From NCBI RefSeq assembly GCF_003075435.1, contig NZ_QCZJ01000001.1:434001-498000 (forward strand): a stretch of DNA of 64,000 bases, in the 5' to 3' direction. Positions 8,367 to 17,021 of this stretch are shown here, piece after piece (the first letter of the stretch is position 1; each line of letters begins with the position of its first letter). This stretch comes from Terrimonas sp. (GTDB taxonomy: Bacteria; Bacteroidota; Bacteroidia; Chitinophagales; Chitinophagaceae). The notes under the pieces are model-generated. The model ran no database searches and had not been told where the DNA came from. It saw only the letters and a program-made list of their open reading frames with translations. The translations under genes and the position numbers were made by a program.

Positions 8367-9251
8367 ATGATAATGGGATTGCTCCGTTTAACAAGACCCG
8401 CCAATGTTATTACAGCCGTTTCAGATATACTGGCAGGTATTGCCATATCAGGATATTTTTTAGACACATCTGACCATAATGTTTCATGGACACCTGTAGT
8501 ACTATTAGCATTATCAACGATGGGTTTATATGCCGGCGGCGTTGTTTTCAATGATGTGTTTGATGCAAAGCTTGACGCGGTTGAACGACCTGAACGTCCT
8601 ATACCTTCAAAGGTAGTAACTAAAGCAGGCGCTGCCATCTGGGGAATATTGTTACTGCTCGGGGGCATTATCGCAGCCGCAAATATTAGTGCAGCCTCTG
8701 CCGCATTATCCGTTGCTATTGCGGTTTGCGCCCTTATTTATGATAAATGGTGTAAGCACCATTTTATTGCCGGGCCGTTTACAATGGGTTTATGCAGAGG
8801 CTTAAACCTGCTGCTGGGCGTAAGCATTATACCTGCTGCAATCAGCGTTTGGTGGTATTTAGCCCTGGTACCTGTTGTATATATTGCAGCCATTACCACG
8901 GTTAGCGGGGGCGAAGTGCATGGCGGCAATAAAACAAACCTGTATGTTGCCGTATGTTTATACATTATAGTAATAACAACATTACTTGCATTCGGCATAA
9001 CGCTGAACCATTGGCATACAGCTATAATTTTTATCGCGGGTTTTTGTTTTATGATCATGCCACCGCTGGTAAAAGCCATCAGGCAACCATCCGGCCCGCT
9101 GATAGGTAAAGCGGTAAAAGCCGGGGTAATCGCTTTAATATTAATGAACGCGGCGTGGGCAGCAGCTTTCGGACAAATTTACCTGGCATGTGTTATTGTC
9201 GTTCTGCTGCCGGTATCCATTTTACTGGCCCGCCTTTTTGCGGTAACATAA
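8367..9251 (+). CDS. eboC: EboC, UbiA-family prenyltransferase-like membrane protein
   Basis: The coding frame is open far into eboB, but the membrane protein proper begins at MIMGLLRLTRPANVITAVSD; ATG 8367 or GTG 8361 are the sensible starts just after the eboB stop. The product is about 294 residues with around eight membrane helices. It has the UbiA Asp motifs NDVFDAKLDAVERPERP near residue 55 and a weaker second one at YDKWCKH, then GLCRGLNLLLG. UbiA enzymes transfer prenyl groups to aromatic acceptors in the membrane. EboC is the only integral membrane protein of the cluster. The acceptor is not known. Confidence 0.85.
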   Translation: MIMGLLRLTRPANVITAVSDILAGIAISGYFLDTSDHNVSWTPVVLLALSTMGLYAGGVVFNDVFDAKLDAVERPERPIPSKVVTKAGAAIWGILLLLGGIIAAANISAASAALSVAIAVCALIYDKWCKHHFIAGPFTMGLCRGLNLLLGVSIIPAAISVWWYLALVPVVYIAAITTVSGGEVHGGNKTNLYVAVCLYIIVITTLLAFGITLNHWHTAIIFIAGFCFMIMPPLVKAIRQPSGPLIGKAVKAGVIALILMNAAWAAAFGQIYLACVIVVLLPVSILLARLFAVT

Positions 9252-9330
9252 CATTTGCGGTTATGCGTATATGTTATAAAAATGTATTTTGGTTTTTTAA
9301 TTATTGTGAAGTATTAATTTTTTGTAAGAA

Positions 9331-10488
9331 ATGGATCATATACAACAACGTTTCAGCGTACCTTTTGAATATAAAGTTTATTTTACCAGTCATTTATTCC
9401 AGCAACAAAATACTGTTTTCGCTGATTTTTTACAATCTGATACAGCCGGTGAAGCAAAAAAAATATTTTTTGTAATAGACGCCGGCGTTGCGCAAACACA
9501 CCCTTCATTGGTTAATAATATCCGCGCATATTTTCAGGAAAACAGGCAGGTAATACTGATTGATGATATTTTGACCGTACCCGGCGGAGAGGCTTGTAAA
9601 AATACCGATACTTACGTTAATGAGATCATATCAGCAGTTGACCGCTATGGTATAGACAGGCACTCCTACATTGCCGCCATCGGGGGCGGCGCGGTGCTTG
9701 ATATGGCAGGTTACGCCGCGGCTATTGCACACCGGGGCATCCGCCATATAAGAATACCAACAACAGTATTATCGCAAAACGATTCAGGGGTTGGAGTTAA
9801 AAATGGCATCAACTATAAAGGCAAAAAAAACTTCACCGGCACTTTCGCGCCACCGGTAGCCGTATTTAATGATGCGCACTTCCTGTCTACACTCACTGAC
9901 CGGGATTGGCGTTCAGGTATTGCCGAAGCTGTTAAAGTGGCTTTGATAAAAGATAAACCGTTTTATATATGGCTTACGGAGAACGCACAGGCTTTAAACC
10001 GCCGCGAAGCAGCGCCTATGCAATACCAGATAAAACGTTGCGCCCAATTGCATGTAGATCATATAGCAGACGGCGACCCGTTTGAAAAAGGATCATCACG
10101 TCCACTTGATTTCGGCCATTGGAGCGCTCATAAGGTGGAACAACTATCCGGATTTGAGATCCGCCACGGAGAAGCTGTTGCAATGGGTATAGCGCTCGAC
10201 ACCGTATATTCTCATCTCTGCGGCTGGCTTAGTGAAGAAGATACGCGGCAGGTGATACAACTATTGACTGATCTCGGGTTTGACATCACCCATCCATTGA
10301 TGGAAATTTCAGGTAATGATAGTCCGCTGATAAAAGGGCTGCACGAGTTCCGGGAACACCTGGGCGGCAAGCTCACTATAATGCTTTTAAAAGAGATCGG
10401 CAAGGGAGAAGAAGTGCATGAACTTGATATCGCGTTACTGAAAAGATCTTCTGACTGGTTAAAACAATATCATCAAATTAAACAATAA
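9331..10488 (+). CDS. eboD: EboD, 3-dehydroquinate synthase-like protein
   Basis: A 385-residue member of the sugar-phosphate cyclase family. The NAD-binding motif is AAIGGGAVLDMAGYAAA (about 111-127). The zinc ligands appear as Glu in SGIAEAVKVALIKD, His in FGHWSAHKVE and His in RHGEAVAMG, so the catalytic metal site looks complete. This is the ebo paralogue rather than AroB: it starts differently from AroB and lies between eboC and eboE. It presumably cyclises a sugar phosphate, but the substrate is unknown. The stop TAA and the eboE ATG overlap by one base. Confidence 0.85.
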   Translation: MDHIQQRFSVPFEYKVYFTSHLFQQQNTVFADFLQSDTAGEAKKIFFVIDAGVAQTHPSLVNNIRAYFQENRQVILIDDILTVPGGEACKNTDTYVNEIISAVDRYGIDRHSYIAAIGGGAVLDMAGYAAAIAHRGIRHIRIPTTVLSQNDSGVGVKNGINYKGKKNFTGTFAPPVAVFNDAHFLSTLTDRDWRSGIAEAVKVALIKDKPFYIWLTENAQALNRREAAPMQYQIKRCAQLHVDHIADGDPFEKGSSRPLDFGHWSAHKVEQLSGFEIRHGEAVAMGIALDTVYSHLCGWLSEEDTRQVIQLLTDLGFDITHPLMEISGNDSPLIKGLHEFREHLGGKLTIMLLKEIGKGEEVHELDIALLKRSSDWLKQYHQIKQ

Positions 10489-11699
10489 TGAAAACTTCTT
10501 ACGGTCATTTAACCTATTGCAGCAATATACATTCAGGCGAAAGCTGGGAAGATCATTTTGAAAAATTAAAAGAAAATCTTCCTGCTATTAAAAAAGCGCT
10601 TGCACCTGATCAACCCTTCGGGGTGGGGTTAAGGCTTGCTGATGCCGCCAGTAAAACTTTGCAGCAGCCAAACGTATTGCAGGCATTTAAGCAATGGCTT
10701 AAGGAAAATGACATGTATGTTTTTATTATAAATGGTTTTCCTTACGGCAGCTTTCATCACACCGTGGTTAAAGACCAGGTACATACGCCCGACTGGTTAA
10801 GCAATGATCGTATAGCATACACTATCCGGCTCGCGGAAATACTGGCTGAACTATTGCCGGATGGCATGGAAGGTGGCGTTTCAACTCCGCCCCTCACCTA
10901 TCGCCACTGGCACAGGAAAAGCGAATGGGATGATGTGATAAAAAAAGCGACTGCCAACCTGTTAACTGTTGCAGATAAGCTGATCGGGATCAGGCAAAAA
11001 ACAGGAAAAACGATCCACATTGATATTGAACCCGAGCCGGACGGGCTGTTAGACAATGGCACAGAATTTTTGCAATGGTATGTGCAGTACCTGTTGCCCT
11101 TAGGTATTGAACATTTGCAGCAAACCAAAGGATTAAATAAGCATGTTGCTGAAGAAGAGATCAAAACGCATATCCAGCTTTGTTATGATATATGCCACTT
11201 TGCCGTAGGTTATGAAGATCATGCGGCGATGATCAAAGAATTTGAACAGGCAGGAATAAAAACCGGGAGAATACAGGTGAGCGCGGCATTAAAAGGGCAA
11301 CTTAACGGTTCCGCAGCCGGGAAAGAAAAAGTTATTGCCGCATTTGAAAATTTTAATGAACCTGTTTACCTGCACCAGGTGGTAGCCAGGAAAAAAGACG
11401 GTACATTTTTACGCTATCCTGATATGCCCGACGCGCTTGCAGACCGTGATCATCCGGGTGTTGAAGAATGGCGCGCACATTATCATGTTCCGTTATTTAT
11501 TGAGCATTATGATATTCTGCAATCAACACAGGCAGATATTAAGACCGTGCTTGATATTCAGAAAGCGAAACCTTTTACACCCTACCTGGAAGTGGAAACA
11601 TATACATGGGAAGTATTGCCTGCGGCTATGCGCTTGCCTATTGACCAATCTGTCAGCAGGGAATTAAAATGGGTAAAAGATATATTGAACAATCATTAA
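10488..11699 (+). CDS. eboE: EboE, xylose-isomerase-like TIM-barrel protein
   Basis: The 403-residue protein has the architecture of the sugar-phosphate isomerase/endonuclease-IV-like TIM barrel. Visible candidates for metal ligands are IDIEPEPDG near 183, CYDICHFAVGYED near 242 and GRIQVSAALKG near 268. Known ebo clusters have an EboE of this kind, and the start MKTSYGHLTYCSNIHSGESW is characteristic. It overlaps eboD by one base (TAATG), implying translational coupling. It is cytoplasmic, and its reaction is unknown. Confidence 0.85.
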   Translation: MKTSYGHLTYCSNIHSGESWEDHFEKLKENLPAIKKALAPDQPFGVGLRLADAASKTLQQPNVLQAFKQWLKENDMYVFIINGFPYGSFHHTVVKDQVHTPDWLSNDRIAYTIRLAEILAELLPDGMEGGVSTPPLTYRHWHRKSEWDDVIKKATANLLTVADKLIGIRQKTGKTIHIDIEPEPDGLLDNGTEFLQWYVQYLLPLGIEHLQQTKGLNKHVAEEEIKTHIQLCYDICHFAVGYEDHAAMIKEFEQAGIKTGRIQVSAALKGQLNGSAAGKEKVIAAFENFNEPVYLHQVVARKKDGTFLRYPDMPDALADRDHPGVEEWRAHYHVPLFIEHYDILQSTQADIKTVLDIQKAKPFTPYLEVETYTWEVLPAAMRLPIDQSVSRELKWVKDILNNH

Positions 11700-11709
11700 T
11701 GCCATACAA

Positions 11710-13062
11710 ATGCGAAAAACCGTTGTTATTGATGTAGTGGGATTATCATCCAGTCTTATAGGAGAGTATACGCCGTTCATAAAACAATTTACGGCAACAC
11801 ATGGGTTACAAACCATTGCGCCTGTATTACCTGCCGTTACCACTTCTGTGCAATCTGCTTATATAACCGGCAGGTGGCCTTCTGAAACAGGCATTGTTGG
11901 CAATGGCTGGTATGATAAAACAGACTGTGAAATAAAATTCTGGAAGCAATCGAACAAGCTGGTGGAAGGAGAAAAAATTTGGGAGTGTGCAAAAAAAATT
12001 GATCCGTCTTTCACCACTTCCAAAATGTTCTGGTGGTATAATATGTACAGCAGCGCGGAGTATTCCGTTACACCCCGCCCCAACTACCTGGCAGACGGGC
12101 GGAAGATGCCGGATTGCTATTCGCATCCCGCCGGCTTGCGTGATGAATTGCAGCAAACATTAGGTCAGTTCCCCTTATTCAAATTCTGGGGACCCGGAGC
12201 TGACATTACTTCCACAAAATGGATAGCGGATGCGTCTTTGTTCACAGATAAAAAATATGATCCTACACTTACATTGATTTACCTGCCGCATCTTGATTAT
12301 TGCCTGCAGAAATATGGTGATGACCTTTCACAGATCGGAACCCACTTAAAAGAGATTGATGATATAGTAAAGCAATTGGTTGAACATTATAAAGCGGCCG
12401 GCGCAGGCATTATACTGCTTTCAGAATATGGTATCATGCCGGTTAACAATCCCATTCACATCAACAGGTTATTACGGAAAGAAGATCTATTAGGCATACG
12501 CGTGGAACGCGGACTGGAGCTGTTAGATGCCGGTGCTTCAAAAGCCTTTGCCGTAGCTGACCACCAGGTGGCGCATATCTATATAAATGATCCGTCTGTA
12601 TTTGAAAAGGTTCGTTCGCTTGTAAGCAATGTACAGGGCGTTGCGCTTGTGCTCGATAAAGAGCAGCAAAAGCAATATCATATCCATCATGAACGCTCCG
12701 GCGACCTGGTATTGGTTGCTGAGCCCAATAGTTGGTTCACCTATTATTTCTGGCTTGATGATGCTGTTGCGCCGGATTATGCGAGAGTGGTTGATATACA
12801 CAAAAAGCCGGGATACGATCCGGCAGAATTATTCATGACCTCAAAAGCCAGGGCAGGTTATAAGCTGTTGCGAAAAAAATTAGGGCTTCGTTATGTGATG
12901 GATGTAATTCCTTTGGATGCAACGCTGGTTAAAGGTTCGCACGGAAGCATTTTTGCCGACCAGAAATATCATGCGGTATTTTCGAGCAATAATAGTAAAG
13001 CTGATACAGCGCTTGAAGCTACGGAAGTGTATGAGCGTATATGGAATTGTTTGGCGGGATAG
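11710..13062 (+). CDS. eboF: EboF, alkaline-phosphatase-fold nucleotide pyrophosphatase/phosphodiesterase
   Basis: A 450-residue protein of the type I phosphodiesterase/nucleotide pyrophosphatase group. It has VIDVVGLSSS (first Asp), a TTSVQSAYITGRWPSE segment with the likely Thr nucleophile, IYLPHLDYCLQKYG (Asp), LLSEYGIMP (where SDHG is usual) and KGSHGS (His). No signal peptide is seen, so it appears cytoplasmic. It closes the ebo cluster, 10 bases after eboE. The SEYG variant at the usual SDHG metal-binding motif is typical enough of divergent family members that I do not call it inactive. Confidence 0.85.
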   Translation: MRKTVVIDVVGLSSSLIGEYTPFIKQFTATHGLQTIAPVLPAVTTSVQSAYITGRWPSETGIVGNGWYDKTDCEIKFWKQSNKLVEGEKIWECAKKIDPSFTTSKMFWWYNMYSSAEYSVTPRPNYLADGRKMPDCYSHPAGLRDELQQTLGQFPLFKFWGPGADITSTKWIADASLFTDKKYDPTLTLIYLPHLDYCLQKYGDDLSQIGTHLKEIDDIVKQLVEHYKAAGAGIILLSEYGIMPVNNPIHINRLLRKEDLLGIRVERGLELLDAGASKAFAVADHQVAHIYINDPSVFEKVRSLVSNVQGVALVLDKEQQKQYHIHHERSGDLVLVAEPNSWFTYYFWLDDAVAPDYARVVDIHKKPGYDPAELFMTSKARAGYKLLRKKLGLRYVMDVIPLDATLVKGSHGSIFADQKYHAVFSSNNSKADTALEATEVYERIWNCLAG

Positions 13063-13557
13063 CAAATGTGAGAGGTGAGAAGTGAAACATGAGAAGCCCG
13101 CTTCCGCCCGGAGCTGGCGCAGATCTGTAGCGCTGGCGTTGTGTGTAGCTGACCTGATGCCTGAGCATTACTTGTTTCGCCATAATAATAGCCCTGCTAT
13201 TTATACAATGCCCATTTAAGAAATTAAGATAAGTAGTAGCAAGGCAGCAAGTAAGGGCTACTTTATATTATAAGCGTGTATTGAAGTGACAGAAAAAGTA
13301 ATTTCGAGGTACAGGTCGGGAGACCTGCACCAGTTGATAGATATCTACCGGGCTTTGATACTAATGCTCAAATTTTGTACTACTGCCCAACGGATTTCTC
13401 TCCCGCCGCAACATACTTTTAATTCTAACTTCATGAGAGCGGGATCGAAATGACGGACAAGCGTGTTTGCATTTTGCTATCAGCACTGAATTCCCGCTGT
13501 ATGAAGTCTCCGAACTTCGTACCTGCTATATTCTCCAGATACTTTAGTCTCCGTAAT
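13063..13557. other. Non-coding gap after eboF with short inverted repeats
   Basis: No credible gene is seen in this ~495-base stretch. It contains a 6-bp hairpin CAGGTC-GGGA-GACCTG at 13312-13327. Further on (about 13392-13455) there is a diffuse inverted pair, TCTCCCGC and GAGCGGGATC. The last arm, with CGAAATGACG, matches in reverse complement a 16-base motif near 19530. This looks like degenerate intergenic repeat DNA of the sort scattered through Bacteroidota genomes. The hairpin lacks a T run, so I do not call it a terminator. Confidence 0.5.
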
Positions 13558-14961
13558 TTACCCCAACCCTATCTCATAATGCCTTTCCGGTATCTGCACA
13601 TCCATAAACCCTTTCTTCAATAATCTCACTTTAAAATCCTGTTGCACATCATATTCTCCGTGCACCAAAAAAAGTGTTTTTACCTTCCGGGGATCCTGGC
13701 ATGCTAAAAACTGGCTCAGGTCTTCATAATCGCCATGCGCACTCATACTGCGGATAGAACCTATTTCCGCGTTCACTTCGTGCTCAACACCAAAAATCGT
13801 TACCTCTTTTGCACCTGCAACAAGCCTTCCACCAAGCGAATGTGGCTCGCAGTAGCCTGTAAACACAATAGTGTTTCTGCTGCTTTCAACATTATTGCTG
13901 ATATGATGTTTAACCCTTCCACCCTCAGCCATGCCGCTTGCCGAAATAATAACACAAGGGCCATTCCTGAAATTGAGCAGCTTGGATTCTTCAACCGTTT
14001 TAATAAATTTCAATCCTTTAAATCCAAACGGGTCATGATCGCTCTTTAATATTTTTTGAATAGTGGCATTAAAATACTGGGGATACCGCTTAACGATTTC
14101 CGTTGATTTTACGCTTAGCGGGCTGTCAACAAAATAATCCAGGGCGGGTAACCTGTTCTCTAATTCCAACTGATTAAGAAAAAATAATATTTCCTGTGTG
14201 CGGCCAACACTGAACGCGGGTAAGATCAATTTGCCTTTTTTTTGAAGGCAGGCTTTATTTATCCATTCTAACAGTTGATCCGGCGTAGTTGCAAAATTAT
14301 CGTGCAGGCTGTTTCCATAGGTAGATTCAATAAGAATATAATCCGCCTGCGGAAAATTCTGCGGTGATTTTAAAATCACATCCCTGTATCTGCCAACATC
14401 GCCGCTAAAGGTTATTGCTGTTGTCTGCCCATTTTCAGTAATCTTCAAACTTACAGCAGCACTGCCAATAATATGCCCGGTATCAGTATATAAAAACTCA
14501 ATCCCGTTTTCAATGGTAAACCAATTGCCATAATCCACTATATTGAACAGATCGGCTGCCTTTTTAGCATCCTCCGTATTATACAATGGTTCAAGATAAG
14601 GCTGCCCGGTAGCAGCTCTTCTCTTATTGATATATTTTACTTCATCTTCCTGTATACCTGCCGAATCTTCAAGCAATACTTCTGTAAGATCACGTGTTGC
14701 CGGGGTACAAAATATCTTTCCCCTGAATCCGTCTTTCACCAGCTTGGGAATTAACCCGCTATGATCTATATGCGCATGAGACAATATCAGGTAATTAATT
14801 TCGGGTGGGTTAAATCCCCAGTCGCGGTTTAATATATCTGTTTCTTTACCAAGCCCCTGGTACATACCACAGTCGAGTAATATTCTTTTTCCATTCTTTA
14901 ATGTAATCAGGTGTTTTGATCCGGTAACGGTACGGGCTGCGCCGTGAAATGCGATTTTCAT
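13558..14961 (-). CDS. MBL-fold beta-CASP RNA-processing nuclease-like protein
   Basis: A 467-residue metallo-beta-lactamase-fold protein. The signature SHAHIDHSG places the metal ligands at His62, His64, Asp66 and His67. Then come THIIGSA-like and FSGDVGRY segments, the beta-CASP region with LPAFSVGRTQEILFFL, SASGMAEGGRVKHH and GYCEPHSLGGRL, and the final His in SAHGDYEDL. This is the CPSF73/Ysh1-like group of bacterial proteins, probably an RNA endonuclease or exonuclease acting in the cytoplasm. It has no signal peptide. It is transcribed alone toward the ebo cluster. Confidence 0.85.
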   Translation of the reverse strand: MKIAFHGAARTVTGSKHLITLKNGKRILLDCGMYQGLGKETDILNRDWGFNPPEINYLILSHAHIDHSGLIPKLVKDGFRGKIFCTPATRDLTEVLLEDSAGIQEDEVKYINKRRAATGQPYLEPLYNTEDAKKAADLFNIVDYGNWFTIENGIEFLYTDTGHIIGSAAVSLKITENGQTTAITFSGDVGRYRDVILKSPQNFPQADYILIESTYGNSLHDNFATTPDQLLEWINKACLQKKGKLILPAFSVGRTQEILFFLNQLELENRLPALDYFVDSPLSVKSTEIVKRYPQYFNATIQKILKSDHDPFGFKGLKFIKTVEESKLLNFRNGPCVIISASGMAEGGRVKHHISNNVESSRNTIVFTGYCEPHSLGGRLVAGAKEVTIFGVEHEVNAEIGSIRSMSAHGDYEDLSQFLACQDPRKVKTLFLVHGEYDVQQDFKVRLLKKGFMDVQIPERHYEIGLG

Positions 14962-15113
14962 ATTGCAAATTTGTTTTTACACTACCGCTGATCTGCAGGT
15001 AGAAGTTAGTATACCTTGATTTTAATTACACGAATTAACGGTTAATATCTATATAAATACCCCTCTTCCCAAACAGTTAACAAAATACATTAAATAAAAT
15101 ATAATAGCTCCTG

Positions 15114-16643
15114 TCATTTCAATTTCCAAACCGCTGTATGGTATGGCGATATTTCAACGTTGGCTGTATCTGCAAAAAATATCAGCCCTGCGTTACCAAA
15201 CAGCAGTTGCACAGCATTTTCCCTAAGGTCAGCTTCTATATGCACTATGGCTTTCTGCCTGTATCCGGATAAATTAATTATTATTAAAATAATTTCTTCT
15301 TCTGTTTTCCTGGTAAAAGAGAATAAAACACCTGAATCATTTTGGATTGTCTTATATATCCCTGATATCAATGCAGGATGCTGCCGGCGAAGCTGGATAA
15401 GCTTTCTGTAATAATTCCACAAAGAAGACGGATTGTTTATTTGCTGCTCAAGTGAAATATTATCCTTCTCCGTCAATGTGCTGTCGTCCCACCAGGGTCC
15501 GGACTTCTCATACCATAAACACATGCCGGGTTCATTAATATCTTTATACCACTTAAAAGCTTCTCTTCTGGGTATATCATTACCATCCGAATTACCGTAT
15601 TTTCCAAAACCGCCGCCTCCCTTCATTCCGATTTCCTGTCCGTAATAAATAGCAGGTGTTCCCCCAAGTAATAAATTCAAAGCAGCGCCCACCCGCATTT
15701 TCCCAATGCCCCTGAATACTGCTGTAGCAAAGCGGTGCGTATCATGATTTTCAATAAATACGATTTGCTGCTCCTGTTTCTCCGTTAAGGAAAAAGTTTT
15801 TTCCGCCACAGTGCTTATCTCGTCTTTATTGAATGATAAAATCGCTTCGCGTAATGGAAAAGCGAATACACGGTCAGCCCCGACTACATTAATATATTCT
15901 TCGCCATAGGAGCCCCAATTGGTTTGTTCCGCAATAAATATAAGGTTGGGATTGATCAGCTTCAATGAGGCTATCAATGGCTTCCAGAAAGACGAAAACA
16001 GGTTACTCAACTTTTCTTTTCCGTCCAGCATATCCATCATGTGATCAAGGCGAAAGCCATCAGCACCGTAATCAAAGCTACGGTCCTGCTTGGGATCAAT
16101 CCAGTTACTGAAATTCCTGTACATATACTGCTGTACTGCTTCATTCAGCAGGTTTACAGTTGTAATTTTCTTATATATACCATCATAACCAAGTAATCCT
16201 GTAGTATCATATATAATGGTATCTGGTATTTTATTTTCTTCGTCCTTATACAACACAAAATTTGAATAAGGCGAAGACGGATTTTCAAATGAATCCTTAA
16301 ACCACAAATGATCCTCTGTTACATATTGCACTTCCATGTCGATATATATCTTCATGCCCCGCTTATGCACTTCATGCACCAGTGAAAAATAATCTTCCAT
16401 TGTTCCATATTCCGGGTCAATGGTTTCAAAATTGTCAGCAAAATAATTGTGATAATAAGGAGAACTGTTTAAGGGCGTGAGTAATACAGACGTAATACCC
16501 AGTTCCTGCAGGTAATCAAGCTTTTCCTTCAGCCCGTTCAAATCGCCATGCTTATCACTATTACTGTCAAAAAAGCTACGCTGAAAAATGTGATAGATCA
16601 CTTCAGCATTGTTTGCATTGTTGTTATCGTTATTGTGCATCAT
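15114..16643 (-). CDS. GH13 alpha-amylase-family glycoside hydrolase
   Basis: I start the gene at ATG 16643 (MMHNNDNNN); the frame is open to a TTG 15 bases upstream. The product of ~509 residues is a GH13 barrel: IYHIFQRSFFD at the start, LNGLKEKLDYLQELGI (region I context), GADGFRLDH (catalytic Asp nucleophile), FIAEQTNW (acid/base Glu) and VFIENHDTHR (transition-state Asp), then a C-terminal beta domain. There is no signal peptide, so it should act on short alpha-glucans or maltodextrins in the cytoplasm. The Asn-rich N-terminus is unusual. Exact specificity (oligo-glucosidase, trehalose synthase-like, amylase) cannot be settled by reading. Confidence 0.85.
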   Translation of the reverse strand: MMHNNDNNNANNAEVIYHIFQRSFFDSNSDKHGDLNGLKEKLDYLQELGITSVLLTPLNSSPYYHNYFADNFETIDPEYGTMEDYFSLVHEVHKRGMKIYIDMEVQYVTEDHLWFKDSFENPSSPYSNFVLYKDEENKIPDTIIYDTTGLLGYDGIYKKITTVNLLNEAVQQYMYRNFSNWIDPKQDRSFDYGADGFRLDHMMDMLDGKEKLSNLFSSFWKPLIASLKLINPNLIFIAEQTNWGSYGEEYINVVGADRVFAFPLREAILSFNKDEISTVAEKTFSLTEKQEQQIVFIENHDTHRFATAVFRGIGKMRVGAALNLLLGGTPAIYYGQEIGMKGGGGFGKYGNSDGNDIPRREAFKWYKDINEPGMCLWYEKSGPWWDDSTLTEKDNISLEQQINNPSSLWNYYRKLIQLRRQHPALISGIYKTIQNDSGVLFSFTRKTEEEIILIIINLSGYRQKAIVHIEADLRENAVQLLFGNAGLIFFADTANVEISPYHTAVWKLK

Positions 16644-17021
16644 ATTGCAGCAGTGCAATATAAGTAACGGCTGGCAATTTGAGAAGAAGGCTGAGGATAG
16701 AAGGTGTAAGGTAGAGGGGTAAATGAAAACTGTATGGGTATTAACATCCAGATCTTATTACCTTAATAACCAATCGTAACTAAGAGCACTAACTTTATTA
16801 CCTTATAACTTCACATTTTTCTGTTTAAAAGCCAAACTGTCTGAGCCAATAAGGTAATAAGGTTAGCGGAGTCCCATATAACTGCTAAGATTCCTGAGCA
16901 TATATGTTTTATCAGATGGTGACTGCCTGTCCGGCATCAGGTAAATGCACCCTTTCAAATAAACTGTCTGTTTCTTAAATTGTAACTTTAATCAGCCAAA
17001 TCAATTCCACAATTTTTCACG
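16644..17021. other. Divergent intergenic region with a repeated TTATTACCTTA motif
   Basis: This ~380-base AT-rich region separates the divergent GH13 and epimerase genes, so it must hold two promoters. The motif TTATTACCTTA occurs near 16757 and near 16797, and again in reverse complement (AAGGTAATAAGGTTA) near 16851. The latter two form an imperfect inverted repeat of about 18 bases per arm, separated by about 45 bases. A regulator binding site is possible but unproven. No gene is seen. Confidence 0.4.
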
